Assembly (NCBI RefSeq): GCF_036788415.1
Contig: NZ_DAIQNN010000024.1
Coordinates: 1-39,786 of the forward strand
Direction: 5' to 3'
Source: Rubrimonas sp036788415
Lineage (GTDB): Bacteria; Pseudomonadota; Alphaproteobacteria; Rhodobacterales; Rhodobacteraceae
Length of the DNA stretch: 39,786 nucleotides
In this document: piece after piece, positions 7,784 to 15,544 of the stretch
How positions within the stretch are numbered: the stretch's first letter is position 1
Layout of the letters: each line of letters opens with the position of its first letter
Program-made: the position numbers and the translations under genes
The notes under the pieces: model-generated
Told to the model about the DNA's origin: nothing
What the model saw: the letters and a program-made list of their open reading frames with translations, nothing else
Database searches by the model: none

Positions 7784-9184
7784 TCAGGGTCGCCAGAGCG
7801 TCTCCCAAACCGTGTCCTCGTCGCGCTCGAACCCGAAGAAGCGGGCATTGTTCGCGTCGTAATTGATCGCCGGATCATAGGCCACCGCCGCGACGTCGAG
7901 ATCGGCCATGGTCAGTGCGCCGATCGTCGAGAGCAGCGAATAGGCGGCGACGAACTCGTTGCGCGTCGTCTCGACGAGACGCGAACGCGCGTCGAGAAGC
8001 TCCTGCTCGGCGTCGAGCACGTCGAGCGTGGTCCGCGAGCCGACGATGGCCTCCTCGCGGACGCCCTCGAAGGCGAGCTGGGCGGCCTGAACCTGCTCGC
8101 GTCCGGCGACGATGTTGGCGCGGGCAGCGAGAAGCTCGGTCCAGGCCGCTTCCGCCTGACGGCGCCGCTCCCGCGCCTCGACGCTGAGCCCCGCGCGCGC
8201 CGAACTGGCCCGCGCCTGCGCCTGCCGCACGCGGCTGTAGGCTGCGCCGCCCTGATAGATCGGAATCCGCGCCACGACGCCGACGGCCCCAGAGACCGTA
8301 TCGTTGTTGCGGAGATCGTCGAGAAGCACGCTGTTGTCGTCGTATCCGCCGGAGGCCTCCAGCGAGACGGTCGGAAGCAGCCCGCCGACGGCGGTGCGAA
8401 CGTCGCGCCGCGCCGACGTCTCATCGAAGCGCGCGGCGGACAGCAGGGGATGGTTCTGCAACGCCAGATCGACCGCCGCGTCGAGCGACGCAGGCAGCGT
8501 CGGCAAGGGCGGCGTGCGCTCGAGACCGAAGGGCTCCTCGCCGACCACTGCGCGGAACGTCTGCTCGGAACGCGCCAGCTGCGCCTCCGAAGTCGCGAGC
8601 CGCGCCCGCGATTCGGCGAGCCGCGCCTCGGCCTGGCTCACGTCGGTGCGGGTCACTTCGCCGACCTCGAATCGGTCCTGAGATGCGCGCAACTGCTCCG
8701 AGATCACCCGAACGTTGTTCTGAGCGAGATCGACGAAAGCGCGATCGCGCAGAATGTCCACATAGGCCGTCGCGACGTCGAGGAGGACCTGCTGCTCGAG
8801 CTGAAGCAGCCGGGACCGCGCTGCGGAGACGTCCGCGACGCGGCCAAGCACAGAATTGTAAGTCCTACCGCCGTCATAGATCGCCTGAGACGCGACGACG
8901 CGCGCTGTGAACGGGTCGGAGTCCTGGCGTCCGGCGATCTGACTGTCGCGCGCCTCAAGTTCGTAGCGAAACTCCAAGTCGACATCAGGCCGCATCCCTG
9001 CGCGCGCCTGATTGACGCTTTCGTCGAGGGCGCGCAGATCGGCGCGAGCGGCGATCAGGTCGGGATTCGTCTCGTAGGCGATGGCGAAGGCCTCGCGCAG
9101 CGTGCGCGCCTCCACCCCGGGCGCATGCATCGCAACGAACGCCGCCAGCGCGAGAATCCGCGCCATGCTCGTGGTGCCTCTCAT
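7784..9184 (-). CDS. tolC: TolC-family outer membrane efflux/secretion channel
   Basis: A 466-residue outer-membrane protein that would form the trimeric exit duct of type I secretion or RND/MFS efflux systems. A signal peptide is present (ARILALAAFVAMHAPGVEA). The mature start TLREAFAIAYETNPDLIAARADLRA and the internal repeat with VFQPIYQGG-type IPIYQGGAAYSRVRQAQA (about residues 280-300) are classic for TolC. Two repeated helical-barrel halves are visible. The start at 9184 has an AAAGGA site about 8 nt upstream. An alternative ATG six codons later (9166) would leave a shorter signal peptide. Located downstream of the methyltransferase-like gene in the order typical of Rhodobacterales. Confidence 0.95.
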   Translation of the reverse strand: MRGTTSMARILALAAFVAMHAPGVEARTLREAFAIAYETNPDLIAARADLRALDESVNQARAGMRPDVDLEFRYELEARDSQIAGRQDSDPFTARVVASQAIYDGGRTYNSVLGRVADVSAARSRLLQLEQQVLLDVATAYVDILRDRAFVDLAQNNVRVISEQLRASQDRFEVGEVTRTDVSQAEARLAESRARLATSEAQLARSEQTFRAVVGEEPFGLERTPPLPTLPASLDAAVDLALQNHPLLSAARFDETSARRDVRTAVGGLLPTVSLEASGGYDDNSVLLDDLRNNDTVSGAVGVVARIPIYQGGAAYSRVRQAQARASSARAGLSVEARERRRQAEAAWTELLAARANIVAGREQVQAAQLAFEGVREEAIVGSRTTLDVLDAEQELLDARSRLVETTRNEFVAAYSLLSTIGALTMADLDVAAVAYDPAINYDANNARFFGFERDEDTVWETLWRP

Positions 9185-9257
9185 CCGACATTCCTTTATT
9201 CTGCGATTTGAAGCGACGGTACTGCGCGAACGGCGGCCTGCAACCCCTTCATAGACG

Positions 9258-9908
9258 TCAGAAGGTGAATTCCGGCGATGAGTCGAATCCGGGCAACAGG
9301 GTCGCGGAGGCGTCGAATACACGGCGCGCCGATATCGTCGCGCCCGAACGCAGCCAGACGCGGCACCACGACATCGGTCCGTCCACCCAGATCGCCGCGA
9401 GCCGGCCGCCATCCTTGAGCTGGTCGAGAAGCGCCGTCGGCTCGACGGCGACGCCGCCTTCGACGAGAATCGCATCGTAGGGTCCGGACCCGGGCGCGCC
9501 CGTGGCGAGCGGAGCGGTCTCGACGACCAGATTGTCGACGTCGAGCGCCGCCGCCTGCGCCGTCATCTGCGCGGCGAGCGTCGCGTCCTCCTCGACGGCG
9601 ACGACGGCCGCTGCGAGTTGCGCCATCAGCGCCGCCGAGTAACCGCAGCCGGCCCCGACCACGAGCGCGAGCGCATCTGCGCGCACCTCGAGCGCGTCGA
9701 TCATTTTGGCCAGCGTGCGCGGCTCGAGCATCGCCCGCCCCGGCGCAAGCGGAATCGGCGCATCGGCGTAGGCGACCGCCCGATGCGCACGGGGCGCGAA
9801 GGACTCGCGCGGGATCGCGAGCATCGCCTCGACGATCTCCGGCTCGGAAATGTCCGACGGGCGAATCTGGCGATCCACCATCGCCACGCGCTGCGCCACG
9901 AAATCCAT
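9258..9908 (-). CDS. Protein-L-isoaspartate O-methyltransferase family protein
   Basis: A 216-residue SAM-dependent methyltransferase of the PCMT family, which repairs isoaspartyl residues. The N-terminal segment VDRQIRPSDISEPEIVEAMLAIPRESFAP matches the family. SAM motif I appears as LVVGAGCGYSAALMAQL near residue 80, in place of the usual VLEIGTGSGYQ. The C-terminal third is shorter and differs from classical Pcm, so repair activity should be treated as unproven. Two near-adjacent ATGs exist (9914 and 9908). A GGAGG motif sits 3 nt from the first and 9 nt from the second, so I prefer 9908. A long in-frame extension to 10118 is low-complexity and rejected. It lies 73 nt upstream of tolC on the same strand. 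Confidence 0.88.
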   Translation of the reverse strand: MDFVAQRVAMVDRQIRPSDISEPEIVEAMLAIPRESFAPRAHRAVAYADAPIPLAPGRAMLEPRTLAKMIDALEVRADALALVVGAGCGYSAALMAQLAAAVVAVEEDATLAAQMTAQAAALDVDNLVVETAPLATGAPGSGPYDAILVEGGVAVEPTALLDQLKDGGRLAAIWVDGPMSWCRVWLRSGATISARRVFDASATLLPGFDSSPEFTF

Positions 9909-10206
9909 GCCCATGCCCCTCCGCCCTCGCCGCGAGGTCCGACCTCTCGCCGCAGAGGACCTGCCACAGCCCCTCGCGCCCCGCAACAACCCTCCGCCGC
10001 AGCAGGCGGGAGGGCCGAGCGCGGGGCGCCGCTGGAGCGAGAGCGAATCAGTACGGACACCCGCCGCAGACGCGCCCCTCATGCGCATCCAACGGCTTTC
10101 GCGACGGCGCCTCGCCATTTCTGATGAGCCCAGCTTGGCGAATTTCGCCCGACGAACTTCTCCGATAATTTTAGGGGAAGGTTAACGATCTGCACGGAGT
10201 GTCGTC

Positions 10207-10419
10207 ATGACTGAGGCTTGGGTTCTCGAAATGCTCGGCAATACGCGTGAGGCGGCGCGGTCTCAGGGCCTTCACCGTCTCGCAGAGCATCTCGACGATG
10301 CTATGCTGCTCGCGGCTTCGGAATACCACGAAGCCCATTGGCGCACGGAGGCGGTGGAGGACGATGTCCTCGAAAGTCCAGATGCTTTTCGAGGCGCTCG
10401 GCGACCCGGTCTCCATTGA
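10207..10419 (+). CDS. Small 70-residue protein upstream of and overlapping luxR
   Basis: A short reading frame that starts with ATG after a GGAG site with 7-nt spacing (10196-10199). It would encode a mostly helical, acidic protein beginning MTEAWVLEMLGNTREAARSQ and continuing GLHRLAEHLDDAMLLAASEY. The amphipathic pattern in the first 45 residues looks like a real small protein. The last 20 residues, which overlap luxR, look like read-through into another frame. The frame overlaps the luxR start by 56 nt, so translation of the two may be coupled. I do not recognise a named family. Its position suggests involvement in, or co-regulation with, the quorum-sensing pair. Confidence 0.6.
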   Translation: MTEAWVLEMLGNTREAARSQGLHRLAEHLDDAMLLAASEYHEAHWRTEAVEDDVLESPDAFRGARRPGLH

Positions 10420-11146
10420 GAACCTCGGGCTGCTGGTCGACCGCATCCGCGACGTCTTCGACGTCGCGCATGTGGCCTACATCGCACTGTCGCTCGGGCG
10501 CGACTACGTGGTCGCGTCCCGCACGGTCGGCGAGCTTTCCAACAATGCCGGCTTCTGGTGGCGCGAGGCGGGATCGCTCGCGACGGTGAGCTACTCGCCG
10601 GAATGGGGCGCGCGCTACTCCGAGGCGGGTTACGCGCGAATCGATCCGGTGGTCGAAGGCGCATCGCGGAGCTTCCTGCCGATCAACTGGAAAAGCCTGC
10701 CTTGGGATACGCGCAAGCGTCGCCAGTTTCTTATGGAGGCTGTCGAGTGCGGCTTGGGAAATCAAGGCTACACGGTGCCGGTCCGCGGGCCAAATGGACA
10801 GTTCGCGCTTTTCGTGGTGAACAGCACCGCAACTGACAGCGAGTGGCAAAATTTCATTGAAACTCACAAATCCGACCTCCTGATTGTAGCGCATTTCTTT
10901 CACCAGAAAGTTCTTGAGATCGAAAAGATATTTGGGTCTCCACCTGCGCCTGTGCTTTCAAGCCGTGAAAAGGACGTATTAACTTACATCGCCCTCGGCA
11001 AGAGTCGGGCGCAAGTTGCCTACGATCTGAAAATATCTGAAAATACGCTCCGCGTTTATCTGGACAGCGCCAGGCATAAATTGTGCGCCCTCAATATTCA
11101 GCACGCCGTTGCTATCGGAGTCCAAAAAGGACTTATAAACGTTTAG
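10364..11146 (+). CDS. luxR: LuxR-family autoinducer-binding transcriptional regulator
   Basis: A 260-residue acyl-homoserine-lactone receptor. The autoinducer-binding domain (about 15-170) keeps the hallmark residues W81, Y85, D94 and P95, with the same spacing as TraR W57, Y61, D70 and P71, plus G135. The GerE-type helix-turn-helix (about 198-257) has LSSREKDVLTYIALGKS with the conserved E, L and G. The ATG at 10364 follows a GGAGG, though at a short 3 nt. A second ATG at 10382 (MLFEALGD) is possible. luxI lies 78 nt downstream in the same direction. Nucleotides after about 10800 are much more AT-rich than the 5' part, which suggests a mosaic history. Confidence 0.93.
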   Translation: MSSKVQMLFEALGDPVSIENLGLLVDRIRDVFDVAHVAYIALSLGRDYVVASRTVGELSNNAGFWWREAGSLATVSYSPEWGARYSEAGYARIDPVVEGASRSFLPINWKSLPWDTRKRRQFLMEAVECGLGNQGYTVPVRGPNGQFALFVVNSTATDSEWQNFIETHKSDLLIVAHFFHQKVLEIEKIFGSPPAPVLSSREKDVLTYIALGKSRAQVAYDLKISENTLRVYLDSARHKLCALNIQHAVAIGVQKGLINV

Positions 11147-11161
11147 TAAAAAGTTTACTAA
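11143..11161. promoter_or_regulatory. 19-bp palindrome between luxR and luxI, candidate lux box
   Basis: TTAGTAAA-AAG-TTTACTAA is a perfect inverted repeat with 8-bp arms and a 3-nt centre. It begins one base before the luxR stop codon (TAG at 11144-11146) and lies 63 nt upstream of the luxI start codon. Its length and position fit a LuxR-type operator controlling luxI. The AT-rich stretch that follows could hold the promoter. The hairpin has no U-tract directly after it, so a terminator role is less likely. The operator role is inferred. Confidence 0.55.
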
Positions 11162-11224
11162 TTATCAATTTATTCAACAATTCGAATAAAATTCCTCGCA
11201 TCTTCCCAGACACCGGAGTGCGAG

Positions 11225-11917
11225 ATGATCAAGATCGTCCAAGCCGCCGACCTGTATCGCCGCCCGCTGCTCGCCGCCTCGATGTTCCGTGACCGGGCCT
11301 CGCAATTCCATGAGCGTCTTCGTTGGGAAGCGATTCAGCTTGACGACATGGGCCTCGAATTCGACCAGTACGACGAGCTCAATCCGATCTATGTCATGAT
11401 CGAGGATGAGAACGGGGAGCATTGCGGGTCCGGGCGAATGATGCCGACGACCGGGCGCACGATGATCGCAGAGCACTTTTCCGACCTCACCGGCGGAGTC
11501 GAACTGAACAGCCCCCTGATCTGGGAGATCACGCGTCTGTGCGTCTCGCCGCGGCTTCAGCCCGGCTCGGCCATCGCGCGCCGCGCTCCGGCGGCGCTGC
11601 TCTGGGCGGGCTGCGACCTGTCCTTGCGCTCGGGAGTGGAGTTCTGCGTGGCGGTGTTCTTCCGTCCGATGCAGCGCGTCTTCAAGGCCTGCGGCTTCGA
11701 GCCGGAAATCCTCGGGACGCGTCAGACTCCGGAGGGCGAGATCTGCGGCGGTCTCTGGGAGATCACCCCGGAAGCTCGGGATCGCCTCGGCGAGCGCGCC
11801 GGACTGATCGGCCAGCGCGCCATCGACTATTTTCCGTCGATCGATCGCTTCCCCGCCCACGTGGAGCCGGCGACCCGCGCCGCTGCGACGTTCTCGCCGC
11901 AACTCCAAGCAGCGTGA
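11225..11917 (+). CDS. luxI: Acyl-homoserine-lactone synthase, LuxI family
   Basis: A 230-residue enzyme that makes acyl-homoserine lactone signals from S-adenosylmethionine and an acyl-ACP. All the family's invariant positions are present: R24, F28, W34, E45, D47, D50 (in LEFDQYDE), R71 (GSGRMMP), F85, E101 and R104 (WEITRLCV). A GGAG site ends 6 nt before the ATG. The acyl-chain specificity cannot be read from sequence. It lies downstream of luxR in the same orientation, with the palindrome between them, so it is probably under LuxR control. A strong hairpin follows the gene. Confidence 0.96.
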   Translation: MIKIVQAADLYRRPLLAASMFRDRASQFHERLRWEAIQLDDMGLEFDQYDELNPIYVMIEDENGEHCGSGRMMPTTGRTMIAEHFSDLTGGVELNSPLIWEITRLCVSPRLQPGSAIARRAPAALLWAGCDLSLRSGVEFCVAVFFRPMQRVFKACGFEPEILGTRQTPEGEICGGLWEITPEARDRLGERAGLIGQRAIDYFPSIDRFPAHVEPATRAAATFSPQLQAA

Positions 11918-11930
11918 GGCGCTCTGAAGG

Positions 11931-11964
11931 CGCCAGCGCGCGACCGGTTCGCAGCGCGCTGGCG
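11931..11964. terminator. Hairpin between convergent luxI and usp genes
   Basis: A perfect 11-bp stem (CGCCAGCGCGC paired with GCGCGCTGGCG) with a 12-nt loop, placed 13 nt after the luxI stop and 9 nt from the end of the opposing usp gene. There is no clear T-run on either side, so it may be a weak or bidirectional terminator. Confidence 0.55.
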
Positions 11965-11973
11965 TCCTGAAAC

Positions 11974-12816
11974 TCAATGCGCCAGCAGAAGCGGCAGCGG
12001 CGGGTGCGAGACCATGTCCGAAGTCACGCCGCCGAAGATCGACTCGCGCAGCCGCGAATGGCCGAACCCGCCCATCACGATCAGATCGCAGCCCGACCGA
12101 CGCGCTGCGGCGGCGAGCGCCTCGGCGATGGTGTGACCTTCGGGGTCGATGACTTCGACAGTCACCTTCGCGCCGTGGCCGGACAGCCAACGCGCCACGT
12201 CCGCGCCCGGCTCCTCGCCATGACGGCCCATCCCGAAATAGGTCTTCGCGACGCAGACCCGGGTCTCGGCGGCGGAGATGAGGAACGGGAGCGCCTCCCG
12301 CGCCGCGCGCGCCGCCTGCGCGCCGCCGTCCCAGGCCACCATCGGGCGCGCGCCGAGGGTCGCCCCGACGCCGAGCGCCGGGACGATCAGCGCAGCCCGC
12401 CCACTGTCGAACAGCGCGCCGTCGATCAGCGCGTCGGCGAGCGGGCGTGTGGCCACCGCGTCGCGCCCTCCGATCACGGTCAGATCGGCGTAGCGCGCGT
12501 TCAGCGCCAGCGCCCCGCCGGCGTTCTCCTCGAAGCCGCCGGCGATGCGCGCCTCGGCCTCGATCCCGCGCTGGCGCATCTTGGCGAGGAAGGCGTCGGC
12601 TGCATGCCGCGCATGGCCCTCGAACTCGGCGGCCTGCTCGGCCCAGATGCCGGCCGCCGCCGCAGACCCTTCGACGAGGACCGGCGTCGGTTGCGCGACC
12701 GTGGCCAAGCCCACGAGCCGGGCGCGTTGCGACTCGGCGAGGCGGGCGGCGGCGTCGACGCGCGCGAGCCCGGCGGGATCGTCGGCGATGTGGACGAGAA
12801 TCGTCTTGTAGCTCAT
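11974..12816 (-). CDS. Universal stress protein, tandem UspA domains
   Basis: A 280-residue cytoplasmic protein with two UspA folds. The first covers about residues 1-145 (MSYKTILVHIADDP... YADLTVIGGRD) and the second about 155-280. The second repeat carries the ATP-binding signature GGFGHSRLRESIFGGVTSDMV, which matches the G-x2-G-x9-G-[ST] pattern, so it is likely nucleotide-binding. The first repeat lacks a complete pattern. The length is normal for tandem Usp proteins. It is monocistronic, converges on luxI, and is separated by 98 nt from the DUF1508 gene on the same strand. Confidence 0.92.
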   Translation of the reverse strand: MSYKTILVHIADDPAGLARVDAAARLAESQRARLVGLATVAQPTPVLVEGSAAAAGIWAEQAAEFEGHARHAADAFLAKMRQRGIEAEARIAGGFEENAGGALALNARYADLTVIGGRDAVATRPLADALIDGALFDSGRAALIVPALGVGATLGARPMVAWDGGAQAARAAREALPFLISAAETRVCVAKTYFGMGRHGEEPGADVARWLSGHGAKVTVEVIDPEGHTIAEALAAAARRSGCDLIVMGGFGHSRLRESIFGGVTSDMVSHPPLPLLLAH

Positions 12817-12879
12817 GGCGTCATCTCCCGCTCGACGACGGCGTTCGCCGCCTTGGCGTAAGTTTCACGCAGCCACCGC

Positions 12880-12898
12880 CCGGGCGCCTTGCGCCCGG
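12880..12898 (-). terminator. Hairpin downstream of the DUF1508 gene
   Basis: CCGGGCGC-CTT-GCGCCCGG is a perfect 8-bp stem with a 3-nt loop, 16 nt beyond the stop of the DUF1508 gene on the minus strand. No T-tract follows, so this is a candidate only. Confidence 0.35.
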
Positions 12899-12914
12899 TC
12901 AAGGCGCGGTGCGA

Positions 12915-13226
12915 TCAGGCGGAGAAGCCCTGCCGCGCCGCGTTGGCTTCGGCGTCGCGACGCGCCTTGTAGCCCTCGGAGGACGCACCGACGATGTGGC
13001 CGTTCTGCGCAGTCCGCCGCCAGCGCCACTCGCCGGCCTTGTCCTCGTAGAACTCCCATGTGTCCGTGGCGACGGAGCCGCGGGTCATGTTCGCCTCGCA
13101 ATCGGAGCGGTTGGCGTAGCCCTGGCATGAAGCGCCCACGATATTTCCGTTGGTGGCGGTGCGCCGCCAGCGCCAGGCGCCGCTCTTGTCCTGATAAACG
13201 TCGAACTTGTCGCTATCGCCGCTCAT
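12915..13226 (-). CDS. Tandem DUF1508 (YegP-like) small protein
   Basis: A 103-residue protein made of two DUF1508 repeats. Repeat one is KFDVYQDKSGAWRWRRTATNGNIVGAS (from about residue 7) and repeat two is WEFYEDKAGEWRWRRTAQNGHIVGAS (from about residue 57). Each is followed by an xGYxxRxDxExN stretch. E. coli YegP has the same two-repeat design. The biochemical role of the family is not known. The start at 13226 gives the expected length. The gene stands alone, divergent from the FAD monooxygenase gene. Confidence 0.92.
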   Translation of the reverse strand: MSGDSDKFDVYQDKSGAWRWRRTATNGNIVGASCQGYANRSDCEANMTRGSVATDTWEFYEDKAGEWRWRRTAQNGHIVGASSEGYKARRDAEANAARQGFSA

Positions 13227-13343
13227 CGATCCCTCCCAGTCCCCTCGCGCCCTGAAGGCGGCGCGTTATGCGCGCGATCATTGCGCATCCCCGCGCGGTC
13301 GCGCAAGAAAAGCGCGCGAGCGAGGGGCGGGGGGAACAGGCGG

Positions 13344-14525
13344 ATGCGGCGGCTGAAGATCGCGATCGCAGGGGCGGGGCTCGGCGGGCTTCATGCGGCG
13401 GCGGCGCTGGCGCGGCGCGGCGCCGAGGTCGTCGTGGTCGAGCGCGCCGAACGGCTGGGCGAGGCCGGCGCAGGCATCCAGGTCAGCCCCAACGGGGCGC
13501 GGATGCTGGCCCGCATCGGCGCGTTGAGCGCCGTCGAGCGCCGCGCCTTCCAGCCCGAGGCGGCGGAGATGCGGCTCGGCCGCTCGGGGGCGACGATCCT
13601 GCGCCTTCCGCTCGGGGCGGCCGCCGAGCGGCGCTGGAAAGCGCCCTATCTTCAGGTCCACCGCGCCGATCTGATGGAGGCGCTGGAGGCCGCGGCGCGG
13701 GCCGCGGGCGCCGAAATCCGCCTCGGGGCGGCCGTCGCGGACGCGTCGCCCGAGGGGGCGTTGACTCTGGAGACCGGCGAGACCGTGGGAGCCGACGTGA
13801 TCCTCGGCGCGGACGGCGTGCGCTCGCGGGTGAGCGCGGCGCTGTTCGGCGCGCGCGAGCCGCGCTTCACCGGCCAGATCGCCTGGCGGGGAACCGTGCC
13901 CGCACGCGCGCTGCCGAAGGGGCTGGTGCGCCCGAGCGCCACAGTCTGGGTCGGGCCCGGGCGGCATCTGGTCACCTATTACCTGCGCCGGGGCGACACG
14001 GTGAACTTCGTCGCCGTCGAGGAGCGCGACGCCTGGACCGAGGAGAGCTGGTCGGAGAAAGGCGATCTGGGCGCCATGCGCGCCGCCTTCGCCGGCTGGA
14101 GCCGCGAGGCGACCGCAGTGCTCGAGGCCGCCGAGGAGTGCCTGCTCTGGGGCCTGTTCGACCACCCTCCCCTGCCCGCCTGGCGCGCGGGGCGCGCGGC
14201 TCTGCTCGGCGACGCCTGCCATCCGATGCTGCCTTTCATGGCGCAGGGCGCGGTGCAGGCTTTCGAGGACGGCGCGGCGCTGGCGCGTCTGCTGTCGGAC
14301 GAAGCGGTGGCGCCGGAGACGGCGCTCGCAGCGTATGAGGTCGTTCGGCGGCCGCGCGCGACGCGCGTCCAGATGGTCGCGCGCGCGAATGCGCGGCTGT
14401 TTCACGCCCGCAGCCCGCTCGAACAGGCGGCGCGCTACGCCCCGATCGCGCTCGGGGCGCGGCTGTCCTCAAGCCTCGCCATGAGCCGGCTCGACTGGCT
14501 CTACGGCCATGTCGAGGCGGCCTGA
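13344..14525 (+). CDS. FAD-dependent monooxygenase (aromatic-ring hydroxylase-like)
   Basis: A 393-residue class A flavoprotein monooxygenase resembling salicylate or 3-hydroxybenzoate hydroxylases and UbiH-like enzymes. The N-terminal Rossmann motif GAGLGG is at 10-15, with E at the end of the second strand (VVVVERAE). The DG motif is in DVILGADGVRSRV, and the second FAD motif is in ALLGDACHPMLPFMAQG. I start at 13344, where MRRLKIAIAGAG begins after a purine-rich ribosome-binding site; the in-frame extension to 13281 has no support. The substrate cannot be assigned, since no aromatic-degradation genes lie nearby. Confidence 0.9.
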   Translation: MRRLKIAIAGAGLGGLHAAAALARRGAEVVVVERAERLGEAGAGIQVSPNGARMLARIGALSAVERRAFQPEAAEMRLGRSGATILRLPLGAAAERRWKAPYLQVHRADLMEALEAAARAAGAEIRLGAAVADASPEGALTLETGETVGADVILGADGVRSRVSAALFGAREPRFTGQIAWRGTVPARALPKGLVRPSATVWVGPGRHLVTYYLRRGDTVNFVAVEERDAWTEESWSEKGDLGAMRAAFAGWSREATAVLEAAEECLLWGLFDHPPLPAWRAGRAALLGDACHPMLPFMAQGAVQAFEDGAALARLLSDEAVAPETALAAYEVVRRPRATRVQMVARANARLFHARSPLEQAARYAPIALGARLSSSLAMSRLDWLYGHVEAA

Positions 14526-14548
14526 GGCGGGCACAGTTCATCAGGGGG

Positions 14549-15412
14549 TCAGGGCATAAGCGCCGAGACGTAGCCCGGCAGGGCGAAGGCGGCCTTGTGA
14601 ATCTCGGGGGTGTAGTATCGCGCCTCCAGCCCGATCTCCGCGACGCGCTCGGCCAGCGTGGCGGCCGCCACGCCGCGGGCGTCGCCATCGGTGGCCCAGC
14701 CCATCGCCATCGGACCTCCGACATAAGTCGGGATGGTCGCCATGTAGCAGCCGTAATCGCGGAACAGCGCCTTGAAGGCGGTCATGCTGCGGGTCAGCTC
14801 GGCCTTCTGCAGGAAGGGCACGCCGTTCTGCGTCACCATGATCCCGCCCTCCGCGAGCCGCTTGCGGGCGCAGCCGTAGAAACTGTCGGTGAAAAGCGTC
14901 TCGCCTGGGCCGATCGGGTCGGTGCTGTCGACGAGGATCACGTCGAAGACTTCCGCGCTCTCGCGCATGAAGTCCGCGCCGTCGGCGATCACGATCTCAA
15001 GGCGCGGATCGTCGAAGGCGCCGGCGCCGATCCCGGGGAGATAGCGCCTGGAGAACTCGATCACGCCGGCGTCGATCTCGACCATGACGAGTCGTTCGAG
15101 GCCGGGATGCTTGAGCGCCTCGCGCGCCATGCCGCCGTCGCCGCCGCCCACGATCAGAACGCGCTTCGCCGCGCCATGCGCCAGCATCGGCACATGCGCC
15201 ATCATCTCATGGTAGATGAACTCGTCGCCCTCGGTGACCTGCACGACGCCGTCCAGCGTGAGGATGCGCCCGAAGGTTGGATTGCGGAACACGCGCAAGC
15301 GCTGATGCGCGGTCTCGCTGTCGTAGAGGAGCGTCGCCTCCTTGAGACACTGGCGGAAATCGTCGTGCAGCAGCTCGACCGACCAGCCGGGCATCAGATC
15401 GCGTTCGCTCAT
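14549..15412 (-). CDS. speE: Spermidine (polyamine aminopropyl) synthase
   Basis: A 287-residue cytoplasmic aminopropyltransferase that makes spermidine from putrescine and decarboxylated SAM. Motifs seen are the GGGDGG nucleotide loop (89-94), VEIDAGVIEFSRRYLP, DGADFM and the catalytic-region LVDSTDPIGPGETLFT. The length matches bacterial SpeE. It converges with the FAD monooxygenase gene. No speD (SAM decarboxylase) lies beside it in the window, so the aminopropyl donor would have to be supplied from elsewhere. Confidence 0.95.
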   Translation of the reverse strand: MSERDLMPGWSVELLHDDFRQCLKEATLLYDSETAHQRLRVFRNPTFGRILTLDGVVQVTEGDEFIYHEMMAHVPMLAHGAAKRVLIVGGGDGGMAREALKHPGLERLVMVEIDAGVIEFSRRYLPGIGAGAFDDPRLEIVIADGADFMRESAEVFDVILVDSTDPIGPGETLFTDSFYGCARKRLAEGGIMVTQNGVPFLQKAELTRSMTAFKALFRDYGCYMATIPTYVGGPMAMGWATDGDARGVAAATLAERVAEIGLEARYYTPEIHKAAFALPGYVSALMP

Positions 15413-15544
15413 TTCGTCCTCCGCATTCCCGTCGCCCGGCGCCGCCGCTTCCGATGTCGCGCTGCGCGACCTTGACGCGCGTCATGGCCTCTCAGCGCGC
15501 CGACGTCCATCATTTCGTTGCGGCGGTCTCCAGTGGGGGCGGTG

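Noticed and set aside
9909..10206. Possible gene or promoter in the 298-nt gap before the small luxR-linked gene
   Set aside because: Reading frames here are low-complexity extensions of neighbours. GATAAT occurs at 10164-10169 but no -35 element is at a suitable distance. I see no supported feature beyond the ribosome site at 10196.
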